64,000 nt of DNA from Nitrospirota bacterium (lineage in GTDB: Bacteria; Nitrospirota; Thermodesulfovibrionia; Thermodesulfovibrionales; SM23-35), in NCBI GenBank assembly GCA_013388455.1, contig JACAFF010000039.1:1-64000 (forward strand). The letters are read 5' to 3'. Made by a program: the position numbers and the translations under genes. The number at the start of each line of letters is the position of its first letter. Position 1 is the first letter of the stretch. This document shows, piece by piece, positions 54,100 to 63,530 of this stretch. Under the pieces are notes generated by a model that saw only the letters and a program-made list of their open reading frames with translations, was not told where the DNA came from and did not search any database.

Positions 54100-54687
54100 T
54101 TAAATTTCTTTTCTTCCTTCGATTGCCTTGCTAAGGGTTACCTCGTCAGCAAATTCAATATCTCCACCTATGGGAAGACCATAAGCAATGCGTGTTACCT
54201 TCACTGGAAAAGATTTTAGCATCTCGCGTATATATTGAGCGGTCATTTCACCTTTAGTGTTCGGATTGGTAGCTATAATAATTTCTTGTATTGAATCTCT
54301 TTGAACCCTTGATATTAGTTCGTGAATTTTGAGTTTATCAGGCGTTATACCATCAATAGGTGAAATTGAACCGAAAAGAACGTGGTAAAGACCATTAAAA
54401 CATTTTGCTCTCTCAATAACAATTATATTACTTGGTTCTTCTACTACACAAATTTTTCTCCTGTCTCTTGAGCTATTTTTACATATACTGCAAACTTCAT
54501 CTTTTGTAATATTAAAGCATTCTTTGCAAAAACGTGCTTTATCTTTAACTTCTTTAATTGCTTCTGAAATTCCTTTTGCATCTTCCTCAGGCATATTAAG
54601 AATAAAAAAAGCGAGTCTCTGAGCAGTTTTTATTCCAATCCCAGGGAGTTTTGTAAGTTGCAATATAAGGTTTTCTATAATTTCCAT
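54100..54687 (-). CDS. recR: Recombination protein RecR
   Basis: 195 residues, normal size. It has the helix-hairpin-helix KLPGIGIKTAQRLAFFIL, a zinc site (Cys54, Cys57, Cys66, Cys69 in CKECFNITKDEVCSIC), the Toprim block VVEEPSNIIVIERA and IIATNPNTKGEMTAQYI, and the closing RIAYGLPIGGDIEFADEVTL. It acts with RecF/RecO to load RecA at gaps. dnaX, its common neighbour, is not next to it here. Confidence 0.97.
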   Translation of the reverse strand: MEIIENLILQLTKLPGIGIKTAQRLAFFILNMPEEDAKGISEAIKEVKDKARFCKECFNITKDEVCSICKNSSRDRRKICVVEEPSNIIVIERAKCFNGLYHVLFGSISPIDGITPDKLKIHELISRVQRDSIQEIIIATNPNTKGEMTAQYIREMLKSFPVKVTRIAYGLPIGGDIEFADEVTLSKAIEGRKEI

Positions 54688-54728
54688 TTAAATTTATCTA
54701 TTATAATTTATTTTGATTTTGCAGTATA

Positions 54729-55310
54729 TTAATGGACGAATTCTTTAATCTTAAGAATAATATCCATATTGTCTTCAAAAATACCCTGATGTGTATAAAC
54801 TACCATATTTTTTCTACTCACATCACGTTTTATAAAAAGTGTATATGGCACTCTTGGACTGCCAAGGGCTTTATGATTCAGAAACTCGTAATCAGTAAAA
54901 ACAGGGAATAAAACCCGATATTCCTTTCTGTATATATCTGTTTCTTTTACATTATTACCAACAGCAATTCCGATAACTTTTACGCGCCCCTTTAAAGAGG
55001 GGTCTTTTTCAATAGCTGAATAAACACTGTTAATCACAGGTACATTTCTGGGGCAGCTCGTACAATATGTACTGAAAACTTCGATAATAATCAGAGATCC
55101 TTTCATATTCGTAAGAGATATTTTTTTATTACTTGAAATTCCAAGATATTGCAATGTCTCTTTTGGAACAGGGCTGTTAAATACAAGATCAGGAATACTA
55201 AATTTTATATCTGAACTAATACCATCTGCATACAATGAATTTTCAGAATTATAAATAAAAGAACAAATTAAAATAGAGATTAAAAAAAATTTTTTTTTAT
55301 CATTTCCCAA
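54729..55310 (-). CDS. Exported TlpA/thioredoxin-like protein, start disturbed by a homopolymer
   Basis: About 193 residues. A signal peptide (KKKFFLISILICSFIYN) precedes a thioredoxin fold with the CxxC active site in VFSTYCTSCPRNVPVI. The start is awkward: the natural ATGA overlap with the upstream stop (ATG at 55304) runs into a TAA after seven codons because of an A9-T8 run; one extra A would give MIKKKFFLISIL in frame. As written, the TTG at 55310 or an upstream ATG at 55364 must be used. It belongs to a three-gene exported redox cluster. Confidence 0.8.
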   Translation of the reverse strand: MGNDKKKFFLISILICSFIYNSENSLYADGISSDIKFSIPDLVFNSPVPKETLQYLGISSNKKISLTNMKGSLIIIEVFSTYCTSCPRNVPVINSVYSAIEKDPSLKGRVKVIGIAVGNNVKETDIYRKEYRVLFPVFTDYEFLNHKALGSPRVPYTLFIKRDVSRKNMVVYTHQGIFEDNMDIILKIKEFVH

Positions 55311-55908
55311 GTTTCTCAAGCTCTTTGATAAGAATTTCAAGCTTTGGTCTCTTATTAATATCATGTATATCTATGTAACGTATAATACCTTTTTTATCAA
55401 TAATAAAAAGTGCTCTTTCAGTGACTCCATCTGACCGTAGTATCCCATATTTTTTTGCTACCGCACCATGAGGCCAGAAGTCTGAAAGCACAGGAAACCA
55501 TAAGCCTCCCATTTCATTTGTCCATGCGTAAAGTGTAGGTATATTGTCAACTGTGATACCGAGTAATATAGCATCATTTTTTTCAAAAAGAGATTGTGCA
55601 ATATTATAACCAGGCCATTGATCTGAACATACAGGAGTCCATGCTGCCGGCACAAAAGAAATAACAACATTCCTCTTCCCGAGATACTGACTGAGTCTTA
55701 TTTTTTCTCCTGTCAAAGAAGGAAGGGTGAAATCAGGTGCCCTATCACCGATTTTGAGTTTTGTTTTGCTATCAGTTGATTTCAATACCCCTGGATTATA
55801 GATCTTGCCTTTAAACTGTTCTGAAGCACTATAGGCACTGTTTACTGACAAGAATAACGATATAATTATTAATTGTGAAATAGAATAAAATATTCTTTTA
55901 TTTAGCAT
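55300..55908 (-). CDS. Exported peroxiredoxin (AhpC/TSA family)
   Basis: 202 residues with a signal peptide (SQLIIISLFLSVNSAYSA). The peroxiredoxin domain starts KIGDRAPDFTLPSL and has the peroxidatic cysteine in TPVCSDQWPGYN. A Trp precedes the usual Thr (AAWTPVC), as in many PRX5/BCP-like members. It should detoxify peroxides in the periplasm or at the membrane, reduced by a thioredoxin-fold neighbour. It overlaps the following TlpA-like gene and lies 11 bp behind another. Confidence 0.9.
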   Translation of the reverse strand: MLNKRIFYSISQLIIISLFLSVNSAYSASEQFKGKIYNPGVLKSTDSKTKLKIGDRAPDFTLPSLTGEKIRLSQYLGKRNVVISFVPAAWTPVCSDQWPGYNIAQSLFEKNDAILLGITVDNIPTLYAWTNEMGGLWFPVLSDFWPHGAVAKKYGILRSDGVTERALFIIDKKGIIRYIDIHDINKRPKLEILIKELEKLGK

Positions 55909-55919
55909 TGTTATGCCTC

Positions 55920-56492
55920 CTAATTTAAACCAGTTTCTTTAATAATAAGATCCAAAAATTCTTTAGGATCTTGAATACTTCCTACTCTGGAGAAGATAAC
56001 TTTATTAGAACCATCCTGTTTTATCTTCAATACAAAGAAATATGGTGTTCTTACTTCCCCAATCGTCTTATGAATAGAAAAAGATTCGTCTGCAAAAAGT
56101 GGAAATGGAACATTGTATTTATCTCTGAAAAAATCTACCTCAAAAGGTGTATTGCCTGCACCTATTCCAATAATCTTTATCCTGTCTTTGATGTCAGGCC
56201 TTTGTTTTATAATTGTGTACAATTCATTAACAGCAGGTGCCTCTTTCTGACAATAAGGACAATACATGCTGAAAATCTCAACAATTAAAACTTCAGTTTT
56301 TATCTGAGAAAGTCTGAAAGGTGTTATTGTTGCAAGACCAAGGTAGTCTTTTTCGTTTTGATTCTGTGGTGCACAAATTGTTATATCAGGGAATTTATCA
56401 TCCTTAGCAGGATATTCAGCAGCATTAATGTTTTGATAGAAAATTAATAAAACTGAAAAAAGTGCAATTTTAAAAACAATATATTTTCTCAT
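55920..56492 (-). CDS. Exported TlpA-like thioredoxin-fold protein
   Basis: 190 residues from the ATG at 56492 (GGAGG six bases ahead; an earlier ATG five codons upstream lacks one). Signal peptide MRKYIVFKIALFSVLLIFY...NINA. CxxC active site in FSMYCPYCQKEAPAVNELY. It resembles the TlpA-like gene at 54729 in layout (YCxxC, VPFPLFADESF, RTPYFFVLK), suggesting an old duplication flanking the peroxiredoxin gene. It probably donates electrons to, or oxidises, exported thiols. Confidence 0.87.
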   Translation of the reverse strand: MRKYIVFKIALFSVLLIFYQNINAAEYPAKDDKFPDITICAPQNQNEKDYLGLATITPFRLSQIKTEVLIVEIFSMYCPYCQKEAPAVNELYTIIKQRPDIKDRIKIIGIGAGNTPFEVDFFRDKYNVPFPLFADESFSIHKTIGEVRTPYFFVLKIKQDGSNKVIFSRVGSIQDPKEFLDLIIKETGLN

Positions 56493-56653
56493 TAAATTCC
56501 TCCACATTTTTAAATAATTTTATTTATTAATTATATTCTCTGTTAAGCGATATCCTTTGTCAAGAAAATAATACAAATAATATGTAACATGTTGAATTAA
56601 TTGTAACTCTAAGGTATTCTATAAATTAAAAAATTCTTTTGGAGGGTATTTTT

Positions 56654-59323
56654 ATGACTAAAAGGAAAGTCAAAAAATACGTATACTTCTTCGGTAACGG
56701 CAGAGCTGATGGCAGAGGGACTATGAAAGATCTTTTAGGAGGGAAAGGAGCAGGATTGGCTGAAATGACAAATTTGAAGATTCCAGTCCCTGCTGGTTTC
56801 ACTATTACAACTGAAGCATGTAATGAGTACTTTAAAGCCGGGAAAAAATATCCTCCAGGAATGTGGAAACAGGTTATTGATAACTTGAAGAAGGTAGAGA
56901 AAGTAATGGGAATGAGATTTGGTGACTCTTCTAACCCTCTTCTTGTTTCAGTAAGATCAGGTGCAAAATTTTCTATGCCTGGTATGATGGATACTGTATT
57001 AAATCTTGGGCTTAATGATATAACGATGAACGCATTGATTAAAAAGACTGGTAATGAACGGTTCGTATATGATGCTTACAGAAGACTTATTACAATGTTT
57101 GGTAGTATTGTTATGGGACTTGACAGGCAGAGATTCGAAAAAACACTTGAAGGTTTAAAGGAAAGAAAAGGAGTTCATCTTGATACTGAACTGACAGCAG
57201 AGGATCTTAAAGAACTTATTGAAGAATACAAGATTATATATAAAAGAGGAACTGGAGAAGATTTTCCAACAGACCCAATGGAACAACTTAATAAAGCAAT
57301 TAGTGCAGTATTTAATTCATGGTTTGGGGACAGGGCTGTTAAATATAGACGTCTGAATGATATCCCTGATGATCTTGGTACAGCGTGCAATATTCAATCA
57401 ATGGTTTTTGGTAATCTTGGAGAGAATTCAGGTACTGGAGTTGGTTTTACAAGAGACCCATCAACAGGTGAGAAAAGATTTTTTGCAGAGTGTTTGATAA
57501 ATGCTCAAGGAGAGGATGTTGTAGCAGGAATAAGGACTCCCCTCAGAATAGAAGAATTAAAGAAAAGACTTCCTGAAGCTTTTAAAGAACTTAACAGAAT
57601 TTACCAGAAACTTGAGAAGCATTACCGTGATATGCTTGATATAGAATTTACAATTCAGGAAGGGAAACTATATATGTTACAAACAAGAATAGGCAAGAGA
57701 ACCGCTGCTGCTGCCCTTAAGATTGCAATAAGCATGGTTAAAGAGAAGTTAATCGACAAAAAGACCGCTTTAATGAGAATAGATCCACAACAACTCGATC
57801 AATTACTTCATCCCATGATAGACCCTAAGGCTCAGGTTAGGGTAATTGCCAAAGGTCTTCCAGCATCACCAGGGGCTGCAGTCGGAAAAGTTGTATTTAC
57901 AGCAGAAGATGCTGAAAAGGCAGCAGACAAAGGCGAAAAGGTTATTCTTGTAAGAACGGAGACATCGCCAGAAGATATTGGAGGAATGAATGCTGCTCAA
58001 GGAATTCTTACAGCAAGAGGAGGAATGACTTCACATGCTGCTGTCGTGGCACGAGGAATGGGAAAATGCTGTGTTGTGGGTTGTGGCGCAATAAATATTA
58101 ATGAGATACAAAGATATTTTACTGTAAATGATCTTGTTATCAAAGAAAATGATTATATAACACTGAATGGGACAACAGGTGAGGTTATACTTGGAGAGGC
58201 TTCTCTGGTAGTGCCTGAGCTCACAGGTGATTTTGGAAAGTTTATGCAATGGGTAGATGAATTCAGGAAACTTGGAGTAAGAACAAATGCAGACAATCCT
58301 CATGATTCTGAAGTTGCAAGGAAATTTGGTGCTGAAGGCATAGGCTTATGCAGGACAGAACACATGTTTTTTGCTCCTGAAAGGGTAAGTGCCATGCGAG
58401 AAATGATACTCGCAGATGATATTGAAGGACGGGAAAGGGCACTTGTAAAATTGTTGCCTATGCAGAAGTCAGACTTTATAGAAATCTTTAAAGTAATGAA
58501 AGGTTTGCCTGTAACTATACGTCTTCTTGACCCACCACTTCATGAATTCCTTCCACATACTGATGAAGAATTAAAAGCCCTCTCTGTATCAATGGAAGTG
58601 CCCTTTGAAAAACTGAAAGCAAGAAACAAGGCATTACATGAATTCAACCCGATGCTCGGGCATAGAGGTTGCAGGCTTGGTATAACATATCCTGAGATTT
58701 ATGAAATGCAGGTAAGGGCAATAATGGAGGCTACATGCGAATTAGCAAAGCAGAAAATAAATGTAATACCGGAAATTATGATTCCACTCGTAGGACACGT
58801 CAATGAGCTCAAATTTATGCGGGAACTTACGGTAAGAATTGCTGAAAAAGTTCAGAAAGAATATAACACTAAAGTTAAATATACAATAGGTACCATGATA
58901 GAACTTCCGAGAGCTGCCTTAACAGCAGATGAAATTGCCACACAGGCAGACTTTTATTCTTTTGGTACAAATGATTTGACACAGACAGGGTTCGGCCTTT
59001 CAAGAGATGATGCAGGAAGATTCCTTCCGTATTATGTAGAGAAGGGCATATTGGAGAATGACCCATTTATAACACTTGATCAGTCAGGCATAGGACTCAT
59101 GATAAAGATAGCAGTTGAAAAGGGAAGGAGAGTCAAGAAAGGCTTGAAGATAGGAATATGCGGAGAACATGGTGGGGATCCAAAATCAGTAGAATTCTGT
59201 CATAAAGTCGGACTTGATTATGTCAGTTGTTCACCATTCAGGGTTCCTATTGCAAAGCTTGCTGCTGCACAAGCGGTGCTGAAAGAGAAAATGAAAAAAG
59301 ATTTATGTAAATCTACTGTGTAG
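56654..59323 (+). CDS. ppdK: Pyruvate, phosphate dikinase
   Basis: 889 residues from the ATG at 56654 (TTGGAGGG ahead), full length. The N-terminal ATP-grasp domain has LLGGKGAGLAEMTNL and VRSGAKFSMPGMMDTVLNLG. The swivelling domain carries the phospho-histidine in GGMTSHAAVVARGMGKCCV. The C-terminal PEP/pyruvate domain has GLCRTEHMFF, NPMLGHRGCRLG, SFGTNDLTQ and the catalytic Cys in GICGEHGGDPKS. It interconverts pyruvate and PEP with PPi, common in anaerobes that save ATP or fix CO2. Confidence 0.97.
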   Translation: MTKRKVKKYVYFFGNGRADGRGTMKDLLGGKGAGLAEMTNLKIPVPAGFTITTEACNEYFKAGKKYPPGMWKQVIDNLKKVEKVMGMRFGDSSNPLLVSVRSGAKFSMPGMMDTVLNLGLNDITMNALIKKTGNERFVYDAYRRLITMFGSIVMGLDRQRFEKTLEGLKERKGVHLDTELTAEDLKELIEEYKIIYKRGTGEDFPTDPMEQLNKAISAVFNSWFGDRAVKYRRLNDIPDDLGTACNIQSMVFGNLGENSGTGVGFTRDPSTGEKRFFAECLINAQGEDVVAGIRTPLRIEELKKRLPEAFKELNRIYQKLEKHYRDMLDIEFTIQEGKLYMLQTRIGKRTAAAALKIAISMVKEKLIDKKTALMRIDPQQLDQLLHPMIDPKAQVRVIAKGLPASPGAAVGKVVFTAEDAEKAADKGEKVILVRTETSPEDIGGMNAAQGILTARGGMTSHAAVVARGMGKCCVVGCGAININEIQRYFTVNDLVIKENDYITLNGTTGEVILGEASLVVPELTGDFGKFMQWVDEFRKLGVRTNADNPHDSEVARKFGAEGIGLCRTEHMFFAPERVSAMREMILADDIEGRERALVKLLPMQKSDFIEIFKVMKGLPVTIRLLDPPLHEFLPHTDEELKALSVSMEVPFEKLKARNKALHEFNPMLGHRGCRLGITYPEIYEMQVRAIMEATCELAKQKINVIPEIMIPLVGHVNELKFMRELTVRIAEKVQKEYNTKVKYTIGTMIELPRAALTADEIATQADFYSFGTNDLTQTGFGLSRDDAGRFLPYYVEKGILENDPFITLDQSGIGLMIKIAVEKGRRVKKGLKIGICGEHGGDPKSVEFCHKVGLDYVSCSPFRVPIAKLAAAQAVLKEKMKKDLCKSTV

Positions 59324-59422
59324 ATTTTTTTAATTATTAATTATTAAAAAAATGTATATTTACAGATTTGTTAATTCTATGTTATTTTTAAGTTTACGAA
59401 AAATTTGAAAGGTGGTGAAGTG

Positions 59423-59692
59423 ATGGCGATTGATAAGACATCTAAACAGTCAATAATCAATGACTTTAGGTTACACGAAAATGATACAGGTTCACCTGAA
59501 GTGCAAATTGCATTATTGAGTAAAAGAATAAATTATCTTACCGAACATTTCAAAACCCATAAAAGAGATCATCACTCAAGAAGGGGACTTTTAAAACTTG
59601 TAAGTCAAAGAAGGAGGCTACTTGATTACCTGAAATCATCAAATAAGGAAAGATATGAAAAGGTAATAGAACGTTTGGAAATAAGAAAATAA
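59423..59692 (+). CDS. rpsO: 30S ribosomal protein S15
   Basis: 89 residues from the ATG at 59423 with AGGTGGTGA ahead. The family sequence is intact: [36 protein letters not shown] and [11 protein letters not shown]. It binds 16S rRNA. pnp overlaps its stop (TAATG), the classical rpsO-pnp operon. Confidence 0.98.
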   Translation: MAIDKTSKQSIINDFRLHENDTGSPEVQIALLSKRINYLTEHFKTHKRDHHSRRGLLKLVSQRRRLLDYLKSSNKERYEKVIERLEIRK

Positions 59693-61788
59693 TGTATAAA
59701 GTTGAAACAGAAATTCATGGCAAGAAACTTACTCTGGAGACGGGAAAAATTGCAAAACAAGCTGATGGGGCAATAATTGCCCAATATGGTGATACTGTTG
59801 TACTTGCGACTGCTGTAGCAGATACAACATTAAAAGAAGGCCTCGATTTTATCCCTCTCACTATAGATTATCAAGAAAAAGCATATTCAGCAGGAAAGAT
59901 TCCCGGAGGTTTTTTCAAACGGGAAGGACGTCCAAGTGAAAAGGAGATACTTACATCACGTCTAATTGATAGACCTATTAGACCATTATTCCCGAAAGGA
60001 TTTTATCATGAAACCCAGGGTATTGTAAGTGTCCTTTCTTATGGAGATGAGAATATCTCAGATATACTTGGTATTATAAGTATGTCCGCAGCTCTTACAA
60101 TTTCTGATATTCCGTTTAAAACACCTGTTGGTGCAGTTAGAATTGGAAGGGTTGCAGGTTCATTTGTAATAAATCCCGACTTGAGGGTTGTTGAGGAATG
60201 TGACTTAAATCTAATTGTTGCAGGAACCGAGGACGCTGTTGTAATGGTAGAAGGTGAAGCTCTCGAAGTATTAGAAGCAGATCTTATTGAGGCTTTGGAT
60301 ATTGCACATGAGGAAATTAAACATATATGCAAACTTCAGAGAGAGTTTCAAGTTAACGCAGGAAAAGAAAAAAGAAGTATCGCAGTACCTGAAATAAATC
60401 AAGAACTTAAAAAAGCTGTGAATGAAATAGCTATTGATAAAATTAAATCTGCTATTACCATACCAGATAAGATCAAGAGGCAACGATCCCTTGATGAAAT
60501 ACTGAAAGAAGTAATAGATCAATTAAATACTGATGAGAAGGATCTAACTCTTGATATTGCCGCAGTATTCAATGAAATTGAAAGAGAACTGGTAAGAGGT
60601 ATGATAATAAATGAGAACAGGCGTGTTGATGGCCGAACAAATAAAGACATAAGACCGATAAGTGCTGATGTTGGTATCCTCCCCAGAACTCATGGGTCAG
60701 CTTTGTTTATCAGAGGTGAAACACAGTGTCTTGCTGTTGTAACCCTTGGAACATCAGATGATGAACAAAAGATAGATTCACTCGATGGTGAATCATTTAA
60801 AACATTTATGCTGCATTATAATTTTCCTCCATTCAGTGTTGGAGAAGTAAAACCATTGAAATCTCCAGGAAGGCGAGAGATAGGGCATGGTATGCTTGCT
60901 GAAAGAGCACTCAAGGCTATTATCCCTCCAAAACCAACATTCCCCTATACTATAAGGATTGTTTCAGATATTCTTGAATCAAATGGCTCATCTTCGATGG
61001 CAACAGTTTGTGGAGGTTCCCTGGCACTTATGGATGCAGGCGTTCCAATAAAATCACATGTTGCCGGAATTGCAATGGGTCTTATTAAAGAAAATGAAAA
61101 GGTTGTTATACTTACAGACATACTTGGACTTGAAGACCATCTTGGAGATATGGACTTTAAGGTAACAGGGACTGAAAAAGGTATAACTGCTTTCCAGCTT
61201 GATACAAAGATAGGCGGAATAACTCGTAATATTATGGAAGAGGCTCTTGAGCAGGCAAGACAGGGGAGACTTTTTATACTTGAAAAAATGAAGGAAACAA
61301 TTAGTGTACCAAGAGAAAATCTTGCTCCAAATGCGCCGAGAATCTATACTATGCAGATAAAACAGGACAAAATACGCGACGTGATAGGAACAGGGGGGAA
61401 GGTTATAAGAGGGATTGTTGAGCAGACAGGAGTAAAGATAGATATAGAGGACAGCGGTATTATAAATATTGCATCACCTGACGGTGAATCTGCAAAAAAA
61501 GCAATTGAGATAATAAATAGTATTACAGCGGAAGCTGAACTCGGGAGAATATATCTCGGAAAAGTGAAGAGAATCGTTGATTTTGGTGCTTTTGTAGAGA
61601 TACTGCCTGGAACAGAAGGCTTATTACATATATCGCAGATATCAGATAGAAGGATAGCAAAAGTAACTGATGAAATACACGAAGGAGACGAAGTACTGGT
61701 AAAAGTTATTGAAATTGATAAGATGGGCAGAATACGTCTTTCAAGAAGAGAAGCCATGAGAGAAAAGAGCGAGATAAAAAGAAGATAA
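59692..61788 (+). CDS. pnp: Polyribonucleotide nucleotidyltransferase
   Basis: 698 residues, typical for bacteria. It has two RNase PH-like domains, the second with the phosphate-binding and catalytic region (RTHGSALFIRGETQCL, GSSSMATVCGGSLALMDAG, ILTDILGLEDHLGDMDFK). A KH domain (IRDVIGTGGKVIRGIVEQTG) and an S1 domain (LGRIYLGKVKRIVDFGAFVE) close the protein. It degrades RNA 3' to 5' with phosphate. Its start codon overlaps the rpsO stop. Confidence 0.98.
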   Translation: MYKVETEIHGKKLTLETGKIAKQADGAIIAQYGDTVVLATAVADTTLKEGLDFIPLTIDYQEKAYSAGKIPGGFFKREGRPSEKEILTSRLIDRPIRPLFPKGFYHETQGIVSVLSYGDENISDILGIISMSAALTISDIPFKTPVGAVRIGRVAGSFVINPDLRVVEECDLNLIVAGTEDAVVMVEGEALEVLEADLIEALDIAHEEIKHICKLQREFQVNAGKEKRSIAVPEINQELKKAVNEIAIDKIKSAITIPDKIKRQRSLDEILKEVIDQLNTDEKDLTLDIAAVFNEIERELVRGMIINENRRVDGRTNKDIRPISADVGILPRTHGSALFIRGETQCLAVVTLGTSDDEQKIDSLDGESFKTFMLHYNFPPFSVGEVKPLKSPGRREIGHGMLAERALKAIIPPKPTFPYTIRIVSDILESNGSSSMATVCGGSLALMDAGVPIKSHVAGIAMGLIKENEKVVILTDILGLEDHLGDMDFKVTGTEKGITAFQLDTKIGGITRNIMEEALEQARQGRLFILEKMKETISVPRENLAPNAPRIYTMQIKQDKIRDVIGTGGKVIRGIVEQTGVKIDIEDSGIINIASPDGESAKKAIEIINSITAEAELGRIYLGKVKRIVDFGAFVEILPGTEGLLHISQISDRRIAKVTDEIHEGDEVLVKVIEIDKMGRIRLSRREAMREKSEIKRR

Positions 61789-61805
61789 GAAATAATAAAT
61801 ATTAC

Positions 61806-61843
61806 AAAAGGGGATATATTAGGTGTATCCCTTTTTAATTTTT
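61806..61843 (+). terminator. Intrinsic terminator after pnp
   Basis: AAAAGGGGATA and TATCCCTTTTT pair over 11 bp (one G-U) around a 9-base loop and are followed by AATTTTTA. It ends the rpsO-pnp operon. Confidence 0.8.
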
Positions 61844-61931
61844 ATTAGGTTCATTTCGGGGGTAACAAAGGCAGTCTTTATCGCAGAATTCAGGGATAAA
61901 TTAACTTGTTAAATAAATTACGAGTATAACT

Positions 61932-63176
61932 ATGTATGTAAGAGAACATTTATCAAATAATATTCCGGTTGTTATGGAAGTGCTCAAGAACATGAGGTCA
62001 GTTGTCCTTGGCGTGTGGGTTAAAGTAGGAGCAAGAAATGAGAATCCAAAAAAAAGTGGGATTTCACATTTTCTTGAACATATGTTTTTCAAGGGGACAA
62101 AGAAAAGAAGCGCAAAGGATTTAGCAGTTGAGATCGATTCACTTGGAGGTGAGCTGAACGCATTTACATCAAGAGAGACTACAACTTTCTATGTGAAGAT
62201 ACTCGACGAATATCTTGAAAAAGGCATTGATCTTTTATCAGATATTTTTTGTAATTCTATATTTCCTGAAGATGAGATAGAGAAAGAGAAGAGGATTATT
62301 AAGGAAGAAATAAAGATGGTCGAGGACTCGCCGGATGATTATATTCATGATTTATTTAATCATACCGTATGGGGCAATACAGGACTTGGACAATCTGTGC
62401 TTGGGAAAAGAGAAACGATAAGGTCTTTTACAAAAAATGATATTATGAGACATATAAAAACCTACTATGGAAAAGAAAATATTGTTATATCCTGTGCAGG
62501 TAACTTTGAACCTCAAAAATTACTTAAATTATTGAATAAAAGCTTCATCAAAATACAAAATAGTTGTTGCTCAGAAAAAAACAACATTCCTGAATTTAAG
62601 AATAGGGTTGAATTATTTGAAAAAGAACTTTCAGAGGCTCATATATGTTTTGGTATTAAAGGGATTCCACAGGCAAGCAATAAGAGATATGCACTTTTTC
62701 TTTTAAACACAATTTTAGGAGCTGGTGTTAGTTCAAAGCTTTTTCAGGAAATAAGAGAAAAAAGAGGATTGGCGTATACAATATATTCTTTTCTCGCATC
62801 ATATTTTGATACGGGTTTGTGGGGAATATATGCCGGGGTAAGCAGAAAAAATGTGACTGAAGTAATCGAACTCATTATGATGGAAATGTTTAGTTTGTGG
62901 AAAACTATTAATAAAAAAGAACTTGAACGTGCGAAAAATCAGCTAAAAGGAAATATTATGCTTTCGCTTGAGTCTACAAGCAGTCGGATGAATAATATTG
63001 CACGCCAGGAGATATATTATGGAAAATACTATTCTCCAAAAGAAATTATGCAAAAAATTGATGTTGTAACTATAGATAAACTGAAACAACTTGCAGAAGA
63101 ATTGATCGATCAAAAGCTATTTGCATTGACTGTCTATGGTCCTGTTAAAGAAGAGCAGTTGAAGGGGTTTTTATGA
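61932..63176 (+). CDS. M16-family zinc peptidase
   Basis: 414 residues, the single-chain processing-peptidase type. It has the inverted zinc motif HFLEH (His46, Glu49, His50), with the distal Glu in KRIIKEEIKMVEDSPDD. The substrate-binding second half has the R/Y region (FQEIREKRGLAYTIYSFLASY). No signal peptide, so cytoplasmic. In many genomes this gene follows pnp, as it does here after 143 bp. It degrades peptides; the natural substrate is unknown. Confidence 0.94.
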   Translation: MYVREHLSNNIPVVMEVLKNMRSVVLGVWVKVGARNENPKKSGISHFLEHMFFKGTKKRSAKDLAVEIDSLGGELNAFTSRETTTFYVKILDEYLEKGIDLLSDIFCNSIFPEDEIEKEKRIIKEEIKMVEDSPDDYIHDLFNHTVWGNTGLGQSVLGKRETIRSFTKNDIMRHIKTYYGKENIVISCAGNFEPQKLLKLLNKSFIKIQNSCCSEKNNIPEFKNRVELFEKELSEAHICFGIKGIPQASNKRYALFLLNTILGAGVSSKLFQEIREKRGLAYTIYSFLASYFDTGLWGIYAGVSRKNVTEVIELIMMEMFSLWKTINKKELERAKNQLKGNIMLSLESTSSRMNNIARQEIYYGKYYSPKEIMQKIDVVTIDKLKQLAEELIDQKLFALTVYGPVKEEQLKGFL

Positions 63177-63253
63177 TATAATTATTATGTTTTTAACATA
63201 CTGATTTCTCTCATCTTTCTGAGCTTTATACTCTTTTTAATTAGGAGGAAATT

Positions 63254-63421
63254 ATGCCAGCATATGAGTATATCTGCAAAGACTGTGGGAATGAGTTTCT
63301 GGTTTTTCTTTCTATCAAGGAATATGAAGCAAACCCAAAAGTTAAATGTTCAAAGTGCCAGAGCGACAATGTTGTAAAGAAACTTACTTCTTTTTATACA
63401 AAGACGAGTAAGAAATCTTAA
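63254..63421 (+). CDS. FmdB-family zinc-ribbon protein
   Basis: 55 residues behind a TTAGGAGG site. MPAYEYICKDCGNEF and VKCSKCQSDNVVKKLTSFY give two CxxC pairs forming a zinc ribbon. FmdB-type proteins are small putative regulators, first linked to formamidase expression; the true role is unknown. It lies 77 bp after the M16 gene. Confidence 0.9.
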   Translation: MPAYEYICKDCGNEFLVFLSIKEYEANPKVKCSKCQSDNVVKKLTSFYTKTSKKS

Positions 63422-63447
63422 ATGATATTTTGTATTTTTTGAATTAA

Positions 63448-63468
63448 GACTGAAATTCCTTTTCAGTC
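63448..63468 (+). terminator. Short hairpin after the FmdB gene
   Basis: GACTGAAA and TTTCAGTC form a perfect 8-bp stem around TTCCT. The downstream tract is only weakly T-rich, so it may be an inefficient terminator. Confidence 0.5.
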
Positions 63469-63530
63469 GTCGTGGCTTCTGTATTTTTAAAAATTTTATT
63501 ACATTTCTGGGTTGAAAAGATGAAATTTAG

